Origin: Anolis sagrei
Lineage: Eukaryota; Chordata; Lepidosauria; Squamata; Anolidae
Length of the DNA: 64,000 nt
Assembly (NCBI RefSeq): GCF_037176765.1
Contig: NC_090023.1
Span: 46,641,366 to 46,705,365, forward strand
Direction of reading: 5' to 3'
The notes below the pieces were generated by a model. The model saw nothing but the letters and a program-made list of their open reading frames with translations, was not told the origin of the DNA and did not search any database. A program made the translations under genes and the position numbers. Below are positions 38,201 through 53,200 of this stretch, piece after piece (position 1 is the first letter of the stretch; the number at the start of each line of letters is the position of its first letter).

Positions 38201-41200
38201 TAATTCCTGATAATTAGTTATTACTTCAAATATACACCAACAGTTTTGGTCAAGAGATAACATATGGAGGATGTGATTAGTGGTTAGGTATGCAATATGC
38301 AAATGTCTTCCTGATACATTTAAAGAGAGAAGAATTTTAGTTAACTGTGAATTAATTCATTATACACAGACTAATTCCAGTACCATGGTTAAATGAAACC
38401 CATTGGTATCCTTAACACAATAACATTACATTGCAATGAACAGTTCACACCCACGAGTCATATAATTGACAGCTTTGCATCCAAAAATATGTAAGTGACA
38501 CTTTTCTCCAACTTTCACCTTTGTTCCTCCCCACCACAGGTCTGTGTTTCCTGTTTCATTCCCTGAACCTTACAAACAGCATGATTATTGGTGGATCTTT
38601 CACAAGTTTGTAAAGTTATAGAGTGGGCTGCAAAAGCATCAGCCACACACGATGCATCGTAAAGTGGTAACTAATGAAGAAATCACTTACCGATTTGTAA
38701 GTCTGTGCCTTTAAAACATTCAGATCAATGTAGTTTTCCTCATTGTCTGTCTCTTCTTCCTTAAAAAGATATAAAATATTGTTTAGCAAAACATAAAAGA
38801 CCATCGTTCAGAAACAGCTTTCTGAAAATATCACCACTTACTTATCTTTACCAAAGTGCATTACAGAATTCTATTATGCGCCAACATTGAGCACTATACA
38901 GAGGGGTGCTTTTTTTTTTTTAACCTACAGCCCTTTAGCAGCATTACCACGATGGTTTGCTCTTTCTTACATTAAACTGCTACTTGTGGCAATTCATGCT
39001 AAAACATCCACATATAATCCTAGACGCCAAGCTAACGGGGAAACTGGGAGGTAACAAATGCAGCAGGCGGCAAAATGGTATGATAAAGACAGCTGGTGAA
39101 TTGCTGCCACACTGACAGGAATTGCTATCAGCTATGTCAGTGTTTTTGTTTTCATCATCTAACATTTGTTCACAGGACCAAAGTATCTACTCTTCTAGTC
39201 TTTGGATTTGTGGCAAATTGAACCAGATTTTTAACAATTATTGGTGTAACCATTTTCCTCATCCAGGTTCAAAGCTGACTAAGCAAAAGTCAGTTTAAAG
39301 TTGACTGCATAGTGTTGTACTGCAGTGCTTTTCCAATTAGTCTTCTAGAGCCTTGGGCTATCTCCAGATTTCCTGAATGTGTGGACATACTGCTGGGCTT
39401 TCTAGGAGCTGAAGTCCAAAATTTCTGGAGGACCAGAGACTGAAAATTACTGTTGTATTGCACTACAAATTTTGTGATAAAAGCTGGGACTACACTTGGA
39501 CTGGGAGATATAAGAGAGAAGACCAAAACACTTTAGACTGCTATTGCAGGAGGGTGGGATATACTTTTGAACATAGTTATTGGGGGGGGGGGGGGGGGGG
39601 AGAAAACCTTTCAGTTAAGTCAAATTCTGAGAAAAACTATCCTTTTTAGTTAGCTAGTTTCAATTTGCAAAAATCTTTTAACTTGAACATATTTTTAATG
39701 TCTTAGATCATATGGTGTCTGATTTGGTAGAGACCATTTTGTCATATAGAGAGAGATCTAACTGATATTTTTATGTGGTGGTGATGTAAAATAAGACAAT
39801 TTGCTTACCAAGAGGTCAACAATCTTATTTTACATTCTGTGGATGGCTACTGCCCACAATATTCAGCCTAGAATATAGCTATAATCCAAGATAATTTTTA
39901 CATTGCCTTTTAAGGCAGAAGAGGATCTTCAACTACTGGTACATTGGAGCTATTGCAGAAAACCATGTTGTCAAAGGTTTTCATGGCCGAAATCACTGGG
40001 TTGCAACATTCACACTTGCCTCAATCAGACAAGAGTTCTTTCTCCCACTCTGGACATTCCACAGATATATAAACCTCACTTGCCTAGTTTCCAACAGACT
40101 CCTCTACCTCTGAGCCTGCCATAGATGTGGGCACAATGTCAGGAGAGAATACTTCTGGAACATGGCCATACAGCCTAGAAAACTCACAGCAGCCCACTGT
40201 ACAAAACCATTTCTTTGTTCCACATTATGGTTGAAATCTTTTAATTGGACTATATTATTTATTTACACTTTAAAACCTGCTCAATAATCAGGAGTTAATC
40301 CAGGTATACAGGAAGTCAAAAACATAAAATGAAAAACAGAAACAGAGATAAAAAGTACAATTTAAGCAAGGCTCGCTTTTGAATAGATGTATTAAATAGA
40401 TTTTCCTAAGATTGGATAAATGAACTGTCAACAGAAAATGAAATATACTTACCGCAATTATTTCTTCTACTTTATTCAGAGTCAGTTCAGCGTCATCCTC
40501 TGTTATTGCTTCTTCTTCTACCTCTTCTGTTGGGTAAGTGGGCCTGAAACAATAAATAGAATCCTCTGATAATATAAGAGAATACATCATTTTTGTTTTC
40601 TTGTGTTACATTAACAATATAACTGGTCTCAGAAATCCGTGTGGAAAACCCTGATAAAATGTTGGACTTCTAACTTAACACATACTGATAATAAGAAATG
40701 TATAAAAACATGAAACAGTTTTTATTGGAGGGAACATCTTTATGGTTATTTAATTTTTTTCTTGCTGATATCATTGTAATACAACCAACACACAAAAGAA
40801 CTGTACCTTCAAAAATATTTTTAATCATCGTTGGCTTAGGCAGAAATTCAACATTTACTTCTTTGAGACTTGCTCCCACTTCAGTATACTTTAAAGTCAG
40901 ATGGGGGCAACTGTCAGAGATGGGAAGTGGGTGAACTGTCCCCTGGCCATCCCACCCTCTGATGACCATAATAACTCCTGCTTTACTTTCTGGTTGGGAA
41001 AAAAGGAGTCCTTCCTGAATCTTAATAGATCAGGATCCCTCAAAGGATGGAGGGGAACATTTTTACATGAGTCTTTCTTTTTAAAAGTATTGTATGTGTG
41101 CATTAAAATGAGATCTCAATATGCACTAACCATGATCCAAGTAGCTATGTTTAACATTATATTTAACTTTATTTACCAGAAACAAGTCAAATCTGTCATA

Positions 41201-44200
41201 ATTTTCTTGTACCTACTTACTTTGGAATTTGATTAATAAATGTGAATGGTTGTTATGGCATATTAGGGGAGATTTACTTTTGTAAATTATTTTATTAGAA
41301 TGTTATTTAAATGTTGCAAATTGTATACCAGTTTCAGATCCTTAGTATGAAGAGAAAGTAAATTAATAAATAACTGGCATGTCATACAAATACATATTTG
41401 TTGTCAATTTCAACTTAAGGTGACCTTGTGAATTAGAGGCCTCCAAAATCATCCAACTATCTCAGCTCAGGTCTTGTGGGCCATGGCTTTCTTGATTGAG
41501 TCTATTCATTTATACCTGTGGTCTTCCTCTTTTCCTACTGCTTTCTATCTAACCAAGCATAGTCTTTTCTAGTAAATCATGTCTTCCCACAACAACCTAC
41601 AACAACCTCAATTGAGTCATCTTGGCTTTTAGAGAAAGTTTAGGTTTGATTTACTCTATGATCCACTTCTTTGTCTTTTTTACAGTCCACAGTATCTGCA
41701 GAACTCTTCTTCAGCAAGACATTTCAAATAAATGTATTTATTTCCTATTAGCTTTCTTCACTATCCACCATTCACAACCATACACAGAAATTGGAAATAC
41801 CATGGCATGGAAAATTCTAATGTTAGTATTCAATGATGTATCTTTACACTTCAGGATTTTGTCTACTTCCTTTACAGCTTCCTTTCTAATTTCTTGACTA
41901 CGCACACTGTTATGATTAATGGCCGAATCAAGGCATGGGAAATTTTGAATTACTTCCATGCTTTCATTGTCTATTTCAAAGTTATGTAAATCATCTGTGG
42001 TTATTATTATTTTTCTTTTTTATGTACAACTATAAACTTGCCTGTGGACTTTCTTCAATAACTTTCTTCAGCAATTGTCCCAAGTATTTGCTATTTTATG
42101 TTAGTAGTATGGTGTCATCTGTTGATGTTATTTCTTCCAATTTGCATGCCTTCTGCCTTCAAGTCAAATCCTGCTTTACTTGTGATATGTTCAGTTTTCA
42201 AGTTAAATAGATGGGGTGATAAAATGCTTCCTTGCCTGACCCCTTGCCAATTGCAAGCCATGCTGTTTCTCTGTATTCTGTCCCCTTGTTTTGAGTACAG
42301 GTTATGCACCCGGGCAATCAAATGTCGCACAACTATTTTATTTACCATGATTTACACAATAAAAAGTTTGCTGTAAACTATAAAGCACGGGCTGATTTAC
42401 TTCTGAAATTCTTAAGTGTTCCATTAGCCAATATGGAGCAATTTTTGCTCTGTGTATTGTGAAAGTCTTGGATGTAGAATTTTGAGCACCACTCTGCTTA
42501 CATGGGAGATTAATGTTCCTGTTGTAATTGCATTTCCCAAGGTCCCCCTTTTTTTTGGGGGGGGGGAAGGTTAGAATGTATATTTAACATTACCAATCTA
42601 TGGGCCATTATTTTGTATTCTGTATTTGTTGACAGATTTTAGTTAGAACTAGTGTAGGTTGTCTCTGTAGCTTGAAGCAGCTTTATTAGGATGCCATCAT
42701 AGAATCATAGAGTTGGAAGAGACCTCATGGGCCATCCAGTCCAACCCCGACAAGAAGCAGGAAAATCGCATTCAAAGCTCCCCCAACCGATGGCCATCTA
42801 GCCTCCAAAGAAGGAGCCTCCACCACAGGTGATTTATTTCTCCCCAGTGCTCCGAGTGCAGCTTCCACTTGACATTCTGAATTGTATGTTCATCTTAAAA
42901 TGGTTCTTCAATAAATGAATCTGCCATTCTAAAATGATCAAGGGTCTGGAGAACAAGCCCTATGAGGAGCGGCTTAGGGAACTGGGCATGTTTAGCCTGA
43001 AGAAGAGAAGGCTGAGAGGAGATATGATAGCCATGTATAAATATGTGAGAGGAAGCCACAGGGAGGAGGGAGCAAGCTTGTTTTCTGCTTCCTTGGAGAC
43101 TAGGACGCGGAACAATGGCTTCAAACTACAAGAGAGGAGATTCCATCTGAACATTAGGAAGAACTTCCTGACTGTGAGAGCCGTTCAGCAGTGGAACTCT
43201 CTGCCCCGGAGTGTGGTGGAGGCTCCTTCTTTGGAAGCTTTTAAGCAGAGGCTGGATGGCCATCTGTCAGGGGTGATTTGAATGCAATATTCCTGCTTCT
43301 TGGCAGGGGGTTGGACTGGATGGCCCATGAGATCTCTTCCAATTCTTTGATTCTATGATTCTTTAATCTCTTTTATATAGCTCTTCCGTGTATTGTTTCC
43401 ACTGACTTTTAAATTTTTAAAATGGTGTTCCCTTGCTGATTGGAGAGTACCTCCCCTCTTAATTAAAATTTCCCTTTGATTTCTCAGATTTTGTGAAAGA
43501 GGTCTCTTGGTCTTCCTTACTGGTTGTCATTCTCTATTTCTCTACATTGATTACTAGAGTAGTTCTCCATGCCCCTGCACACAAGTTGCTAAACAATTGC
43601 ATTCAGGTTTCTGATAGTATTTCTGTCACTTTTATTTATTTATTTATTTACAACATTTCTACTCTGCCCTTCTCAACTCCCGAGGGGGGAACTCACTTTT
43701 TACTTTTCCTTCTCATCTTTCCTTAACGCTTTTTTACTTTTCCTTCCCATTTGTCCTTAACAGCTTAAATGGTTTCATTTGTAATCTATTTTGTTTGTAG
43801 ATTTTAATTTCCTTAATAACACAGCAATTATCTTACTAAAATGTCTAATTTAGCTCGCTCACCCTAAGTATTGTGATGCTTATATATTCTATTTCTTGTT
43901 TTATTGTGTCTAGCTTCCCCAATTCATGTTTCTCACATTCCACATTCCCATAATATGTATTGTGCTGGTTTCCCTTCCTTTCTGAACCCTTCAACAGCTG
44001 AACATCCTTTGGATTGAATCTAGTTTTGTATTTAACTGCGGTACTACTTGTTCTCTACTATACCCCAGTTGCTTGCCATCTGACCTGGGGGTGTTATCTT
44101 CTAGAACTCTCTCTTGTTTCATTTTGGACTTCCTCACTATAGGGATTTCATGGTAAAAGGCATTCAAAAGGATTTACTATGCCTTCGTCTGCACAATCTC

Positions 44201-47200
44201 TCTGAATTATCCACTGCAGGTGTCATACCCTACCACTGCTGCTGCCCAGTAGCTGTTTTGTTCTAGCTCTTCAGCAAAATATCCAGCAAGCAGCACTGCT
44301 ATTCTCAGCCTAGCACCTTGCCTCTCATGAGTTAATAATCCCACCACCATGGAAAAGTAGTAGAAATAAACAGTGAAAAGGGCATATGCAATTTTGCTAG
44401 TCACTCCTCTCACAGTACTTTAGTTCCATAGATTTTGGTACACACTTTGAAGAGATAGCTCACTCTGGTTATACCTGGCCCCTGTAGAAAGGCATTTGAT
44501 GAACAGGCTTGTAGAGAAACACCAGTGGGATATTCCACGCCACTGGAATTGCACACGATCCTGAGTACAGTGAGGATGACCTAGCAAAGCCAAAGCTAGG
44601 AAGAGATTCCAAATTAGGGTACATAGTTCATTTTCGTAACCATTTTTGTACAACAGTCCCTGTGATAACAAAGGCACTATGTACTACTTTTCAGGGCAGT
44701 GGCTCAAGTGTGGACCTTGAAGAAAGGAAACCCAAATTCAAATCTTTATTCAGTGTCTTCAAAAAATGACCTTTAGGCAATTATCTGCCTCAATTCTAAC
44801 CTACCTCAGATGGCTGAGGCAAGGAAATGGGTAAACCTATATATTCTAGTTGGAGACCCTTGGAAGAAAAGGTAACCGAGCCTGATTATAGAAACAGAAT
44901 AGCTCCTCCGATTTTTGTACAATCATATTCTATGCAACTGTTAAATAACCTATGGGTGACAGATAGAACATGCCAATTTCCTGGTGACGAACTATTGAGG
45001 CACTTATTCTAGAACAGTGTTTCTCAACCTGGGGGTCGGGACCCCTAGGGGGGTCATGAGGGGGTGTCAGAGGGGTCGCCAGAGACCATCAGAAAATACA
45101 GTATTTTCTGTTGGTCATGGGGGCTCCTTATGGGAAGTTTGGCCAAATTCTATCATTGATGGGGTTCAGAATGCTCTTTGATTGTAGATGAACTATACAT
45201 CCCAGCAACTACAACTCCCAAATGTCAAGGTCTATTTCCCCCAAATTCCACCAGTGTTCACTTTTGGACATATTGAGTATTTGTGCCAAGTTTGGTCCAG
45301 ATTCATCGTTGTTTGAGTTCACAGTGCTCTCTGAATGCAGGTGAAGTACAACTCAAGGTCAATGCCCACCAAACCCTTCCAGTATTTTGCATTGGTCATG
45401 GGAGTTCTGTGAGCCAAGTTTGGTTAAATTCCATCGTTGGTGGAGTTCAGAATGCTCTTTGATTGTAGGTGAACTATAAATCCCAGCAACTACAACTCCC
45501 AAATGACAAAATCAATCTCCCCAACCCACCAGTATCAAATTTGGATTTTTTGGGTATTTGTGCCAAAACTGGTCCAGTGAATGAAAATACATCCTGCATA
45601 TCAGATATTTACATTACAACTCATATCAGTGGCAAAATCAATTACGAAGTAGCAACGAAAATAATTTTATCATTGGGGGTCACCACAACATGATGAACTG
45701 TATTAAGGGGTCGCGGCATTAGGAAGGTTGAGAAGCACTGTTCTAGAACAATATATACATAACAGTGGCATAGTCATGAAAAACATGATTAATAACTGAC
45801 ATTATTAATATATGACTGGGAACTCATGGAAATCCAAACTGAACCTGTATAGATCTTCTCTATGTGAGACAAGAGAAAGTTACATAACAACATTGGTTTT
45901 TAGCCTATTATATCGTTATCGTTTTCTTGTTTTCTAATGTTAGCATCTCAATTGTCTAAAACACAAGGAAGAGGAAAAGAAACAATCTGGCTAAACTGTA
46001 ATACCTTTTCCATGCAAAGGATGTAAATTTCAAAGCTTCTTCTGCTAAACAATCAAGAACATAGCATGCTTGCTCTCCATAGCCTGCTTTTAACTTTGAA
46101 GGAGGAAAATCCACAGATCTTCCCTAAAAGAGAGTAATATATAATTAATGATGAAACAACATAATTACATTTTAGCTACATTTTCTTTTATTGAGGTCTA
46201 GTGCACATGTGGGTTCATATGAAGAATGCATATGTAAATGGTCCCTAAAGATAAACACCATGAATATGATTTACATATCAACTCACATTAATTCAAATAG
46301 TTTCAGGTTCAAAGACTAAGCTGTAAATATCAAGTGATGACACATCAAGAGATGCAAATACATATGCAAACAGAACTGTGACCATCAAGTTCATGATTCA
46401 TAGCAGTTTACATTTTAGTTTGTTACCTGATGTAGTGCCCAAACATGAATGTGACAGCCAAGACATATCATAGTTTCGCCTTAGCTTTTAAGAGAGCTTT
46501 TCCTGGCAATAGTTCATAAGCACACTATTTAGGCTGCTGCTCACTCAATTTCACTTTTATTTCCTTGAATTATTGAAACAGTAATCTCTTTTAGAAGGTT
46601 AGTGGACACACTTCCTGCGGTACCTGTCATCACACAGGCTCAATTCAGACAGCACATAAAGCAGTGATTTGGCATGATGTCAAAGTTGAGAAATCGTGGT
46701 CTGAGAATGGCTGGCTAACAAACCAGAATCCAAAGCTGCAGTAAAAATGCAAAATAGAGCTAGAATTTCTGTTACAACTACAAAAAACTAATAAAGTTTA
46801 CAATATCTTGGCTGAAGCCTAAACTGACAGACTATAGTTATGGCTATCTCTGATTTTAGAGGTTGCTTTTACACAACTATTCAAATATATAGGCATTATT
46901 CCTCCTACCTTGCTATAGAAGCAGAAAGGTGGAGAAGTCTATTTTGCAAGCAAATGTCTACAACAATTTAATGTATACTAGGATATATATACAAAAGCAC
47001 CATTTTTCCAAACAAGAAAGAAACACCTTCATATAGTCTTTACAATCAACCACACTAAACCAGCATTTCAAGTGTGCTTTCATTTCCATTCGATCTTCAA
47101 AACAGCTTTATTTTCTCCTACTCTTTCTCCTCCATTCATTATATTCTCTAGATCTTCAGTCATCGAAAACACAATGGCCCTAATAGTTCTGCGATAAGTG

Positions 47201-50200
47201 AAAACATGAGAAATGGAGTGCTAGCTGCAAAGCACATAAATCAGTTTAGTTGTACTGATAAATATATAGTCCAATTACATGTCTACTAGATGTGAACACA
47301 CATTAACTCAATAACATCATGGAGGGAACTGTGGCAACTTGTCACAATAGCTGTATGTATACCTTCCAATACTGGTTGCTGGAAGATGTAAGTGTCTTGC
47401 TTATGAGCTTCCCGGGTTAAGAGCAAATGCATGGGCCAAATGCAGCTCCCAAGGCAGCTTCTACAGTCTCTACCCCTTGCCAGTGGGCAAAATTATTTCT
47501 ACCTAACAGTTTAAAGGAAAATAAATGCTTGTATGTCTTGTGTTTGGGGGCCCCTCCAGCTCCAATTATGTTTAAAACTCTTTCAGCTTTGAGCACCATA
47601 TTGAATGTCTTGGGGGCAAAAACCGGCTCCGGAAAGTTGATTCCTCCTACCCTTTGCCACAGGGATCTGTCTGAAATCTGGAATTCGACAGAAGTTTATT
47701 CTAACCCAGTATGGCCATGCTTATATACTCCGAGGTAAATGTGTATAGAATTCCAACCTCAGCAGCTTTAAGGATCACATCTTACATAGAGGATTGTCAA
47801 CTAGCAACCACTGGATTAACTCCAATGCAAATGTATTTGGCAACCAACTGCAGTATTATTAACAAATTTTAATCAAGACTTGAAAGCAGGCTTGCTCATC
47901 ACTATCCAATTCAGAGGAAAATATTTTCAGATTTTCCATCTTTAGAATAACATTGTCCTTCTTAGTTTTGTTTACATGATGTACATTTATGTATCTGTAT
48001 GTAACAATATGACATTACAACTTTATTACAGGGTCTAACTTTAAAAAAAAACTATGTGAAAAATAAATTCTCATCCCTGGGGCTCTGCCTAGGAAAAAAT
48101 AGCCATGAAAAAACTAAGTTAGCAATTTTCTCTTAAGTAATCTGCTGAAAGATAAAAACAGAAGTAATCAGCATGCATGCAGAATTGATGAAACATGGTA
48201 TTAAGCAAAACAATGCACTTACAAATGACCGCAGCTCAGAGAGTATGCTGGATATTGTTGCATTTGGGTCGTCATATTCTTGCGGTTGTTCAAAAGGATG
48301 CCCTGCTTTATTAATCAGCCAGGCAGCAAGAGTGCAGAACATGTAAAACTGTTCACCAGGGTTAATGGGCAATGCAAAGTAGTGCCTGTTTTAAAAGGAA
48401 GGGGCACAGATTAGCCTGCCTATATTGAAAAACCCTGTCCTCCCCTTACCAGAACTTCTTTGTACGACTATAACCTTCTATGCCCTCAAAATTGCTTTCT
48501 TCAAGGATGACATTATAGGAGTGGTATTTCACTGACAGGCAATTTCCTTGATAGATGTGCTCTTCTCTTTGCAGCACTTTCAGAATGTTCTACCACAAAT
48601 GGTTGTGCCTTCTATTGTATATATACACACTAAGAAAAAAATAATTTAAGTTGAAGGCTATAAATGCTGGAATCTACTGGCCAAATCCCCGATAGTCCAC
48701 ATTTAATTTTGTAACAGTTCATATTTTATTTATATATCTATATGGGAAACATGTTATTACATGTCATATTTATAATTATTCCTCCACAGTTCTGAGTTTT
48801 ACCTTTAGAAAAATAATACATTATGTCCAGGAATCCCTAGGCTCTCCAGCAACTTCTGTGAAAAATTAGCTGCCCTGAGCCCCTTTGGGGTGAGAAGGGC
48901 GGGATATAAATGCAGTAAATAAATACAGTAAATCTGGAGAACCTACAGATTCCTACAGAGAAATGTTTAAAAGCACCTATAGATGAAACTCTACAAGAAA
49001 CTGGCTACAGAGTTTTACTGGAGAATTCAGACAAAGCATGAGCAAACTAAGGCCCAGGGATCAAATGCGGCCCCCTTGGTAATTACATGAGGCCCTTCTC
49101 GTTTTCCTTGTCCTCTTGGCATAAGGACAAGGTGGCCCGCTGCATCTTTATGACAAGGGAAAAGACAAGGGGGGGGGGGGGCAGCATGCAGCAGCTGAGA
49201 GCCCTCAGGAGCACTCCTAGCCACTATGCATCTTACCCTCCTCCTAGCATAAGAATGATGAGAGCAGCCTCATCCTTATGCCAGGAGGATGGCTCGAGGA
49301 AGATATTCTGTGGCTGAGAGCCCTCCAGAGCCCTCTCAGCCACCACCTATCTCACCCTCCTCCTGGAATAATGCCAAGAGGACAGCCCAAGAACTGGGGG
49401 AGGAGGATTGAGAGGAGGATCAGGACAGTCGTCACATATTTTGTCTTTCTCCCAACATTAAGGATGGGGTGAGCAGCCCCATCCTTATGCCAGAAAGACA
49501 ACCTGGGAATGACCCAAGCCCTGCCCTGTCCCCTCCTGGTCCTGCCCTCTTCTGGGCCCACCCCTTCCTAGGCCCACCCCACCCAGTGTATGCTCCCCCC
49601 CCCCCGGCCTGGCCCATCCCGCAATGCAGCCCCAAGATAAAAAAGTTTGCCCATGCCTCATCTAGACACTCCTAGAAAGGTGCCCCCTCACCTTTAAAAA
49701 TAGTGATTTTTTAATTTGCACTTTCCCGACATTTGCAGAGGAACTACACCCCTAACTCTTGCAAATATAGAGGAGTGTCTGTATATATACAGGAGATCCC
49801 TACATGAATAATAATTTCCAAGATCAGTAGAAAGAGAGACAGTTCATATATTTAAATAAAAGCACCCACTTAACTGGAAGATCCCATGTGCTATATTCCA
49901 AACAAGAACCTGGGCTGTATTCCAAGGCTTTTGAATTTTGAGCTGGACATTGGGAACCAAAATTATGCTGATGTGTATCTTGTAGGTTTAATATGAGAGA
50001 TGATTTAAATTGTTGGTTTGAATCGTTTCAAAAGATTGTATTAAACTCTACTTACTCTAGCCCTTCAAGACAGGGCCATTTATAAACTTAAATAAGCCAA
50101 AATACAGACAACTGCCATAATATTCCTATGCAAACAATTAAAAGAATAAAGGAACAGAAGAATCACACAGAAATAGCATTACAAGGACAATACATTCAAA

Positions 50201-53200
50201 TATTTGAGTTTAACAGAGCACCCATAGTTAACTTATGAACACTATACAATTGGTTTATTTTTGCAGTATAACAGTCTTACCAGGTAGGTGTAATATGAAT
50301 ATCTGGCTGTCAGGTAGTTAAAATGCTTTGAAAAGCAGCTTTTTGAATATTGGCTCATGGCATGTGTAATAAATCTACCTTTTAGTCGGCTAGGCCGAAG
50401 CCTGCATAGCAGTGTCTGGCATCTTGGTATTCAAGAGAGCAGGAGGAGGAGTCAGGCTGACTCCTGATTGGGTGTAGCAATTGGGGGTGGAGTCAGCTTA
50501 AGAGGGAACTGGAAAATAGAGGGAGAAACCGTGGAGGCCGTGACAGACTTTGTATTTCTAGGTGCAAAGATTACTGCAGATGCAGACTGTGGCCAGGAAA
50601 TCAGAAGACGCTTACTTCTTGGGAGGAGAGCAATGTCCAATCTCGATAAAATAGTAAAGAGCAGAGACATCAGACTGGCAACAAAGATCCGCCTAGTCAA
50701 AGCCATGGTATTCCCTGTAGTAACCTACGGATGTGAGAGCTGGACCTTAGGGAAGGCTGAGCGAAGGAAGATCGATGCTTTTGAGCTGTGGTGCTGGAGG
50801 AAAGTTCTGAGAGTGCCTTGGACTGCGAGAAGATCCAACCAGTCCATCCTCCAGGAAATAAAGCCCGACTGCTCACTGGAGGGAAAGATACTAGAGACAA
50901 AGTTGAAGTACTTTGGCCACATCATGAGGAGACAGGAAAGCCTAGAGAAGACAATTATGCTGGGGAAAGTGGAAGGCAAAAGGAAGAGGGGCCGACCAAG
51001 GGCAAGATGGATGGATGGCATCCTTGAAGTGACTGGACTGACCTTGAGGGAGCTGGGGGTGGTAACGGCCGACAGGGAGCTCTGGCGTAGGCTGGTCCAT
51101 GAGGTCACGAAGAGTCGGAGACGACTGAACGAATGAACAACAACAACAGCTTAAGAGAGGGAAAAGGAGCTGTCTTGTTTGACAGAAAAGGGGGGAAGAG
51201 TTTTAACATCTGAGAGAGTCCATTTCTAAAGTCCAGTCAGCCATAGAAGTCCAAGAGCCCAAATATCCTTTTACCTAAAATACATTCACACCCTTTTGGT
51301 TCCTCAGGCCAGCAATTCTGAGGTGGTGGCAGCTATTTCTACCAAGTACTTCGGTCACTTAGGATCAGCCTTTGGTTTTACCATATTGGTGGCAGAGGTG
51401 TGTTATTTGTCTGCCTACCCTGCCTCAGATATTCCTGTGACATCTTTATCTTGGAGGTAGTGGTGAGATAAAATCGTTTGACCACCCTGCACCTAGGTTT
51501 GACCCTAGTAATTTTATTATAGCATGCACTACCTGATTTTTACTATAGCAGTCTTAAAAGAGAATGTCAATAGTAGAATTTGTGTTCTTAGCAGATTCTT
51601 GACTCTCAAGTTCTGACAAGGCATAATAATGTAGTAAATCGTTAATCCTCCAGTGTTCCGTTTTCAATGTTAAATAAAAATTGAAATACAGGGTTAGTCA
51701 AAATGCATAGGCCAAACATACATACAATTGTATGTATGTTTGGCCTATGCATTTTGACTAACCCTGTACAATCTTATACATATGTTCTGAGAAGTTAATA
51801 TGACTTCACTGGGCATATTCATGCATATGTGAATGTAATCATGGCCTTTATTTGTAGCTGATATAACAATATAGGGGAAATACTTGTTTCAACAAACATC
51901 TTTTAGTGAAGATGTCTACCAATTTTGATATTTGATAACACTAGCCCTTCAGAGAGCAAGAAATCTTGGCTATTGTCTCTTTAGCAAACAAAGAACACAT
52001 TAAAAAAGTATTACAATTTCTTTACTCTGACTTTCTCACTTACTATTTCACAAAGATTTTAACATTGTGGATTCGAGGAAATAGTATTTAACAAGCATGT
52101 TGGTATTCAAAGAAGAGAGTTCTGAATACTTCTTTTTTAAAAATAAAAAAACCTGCCTACACAGCAGTGAAGTGCTTACTATTAGGCCCTAATAATTAAA
52201 TAATAACTTACTGAAGATAGACTTGAATTTGATTTTGCCATTTGCAAACACTTGTCCTTGAACCTATTTTGCCCCTTGCAATTATTTATTGCCTGGCCTC
52301 AAATGTATAATTAAGATGAAATAAAATTAACATAAACACAGACTTTGGTTCAAAAAATAGAAGATCATTATAAAAATTATGTTCTTTAAAGCCTTTCTGA
52401 AAGCAATAAGTACTGAAATTTAATTGTGTAATTCAATATAAACGAAATGAAATGTTGCTGGTAACTGGGATATACAACCGTAAGGATTTTGAGGGGAGGA
52501 GTACAATTGCTAAAGTTTCCAGCTTGACTCAACCAATTCAGTACAGCCACTGTACCTGTAGGGATTATGTTCCAAGACCACCATCCTATGGATACCTGAA
52601 AACATGGATAGTAGCAAACCCTCTATTTTGACTATACAGGCAGTCCCCATGTTACTGACTAAAAAGCTTCTGTATATTTGTTCTTAAGTTGAATATGTAT
52701 GTAATTCAGAACAGATACATTTAAGTGTAACTCCATACACATACACATACACACACCGTATATACTCAAGTATAAACGACCCGAACATAAGCTGAGGCAC
52801 TTAATTTTATCACACAACACTGGGAAAATGTATTGACTCAAGTATAAGCCAAGGGTGAGAAACGGTAAATTTCAAAATCAAAATTGATACAAATAAAATT
52901 ACATTAATTGAGGCATCAGTAGGTTAAATGTTTTTTAATAATTACATAAATTATCTTATAATTTAAGATAAGACTATCCAACTCTGATTAAACCATTATT
53001 CTAACTTTCTTCAATGTAAATGTGCTTACAATAATAATAATAATAATAATAGAGTAAAATAATAAATATAATATTAATAAAGAAAAAATAGTAAATAATA
53101 AATGTAATAATAATAGAGTAAAATAATAAATATAATAAAAATAATACAAATAACAGTAAAATAATAAATAACCTTGACTCGAGTATAAACCGTGGGGAGC

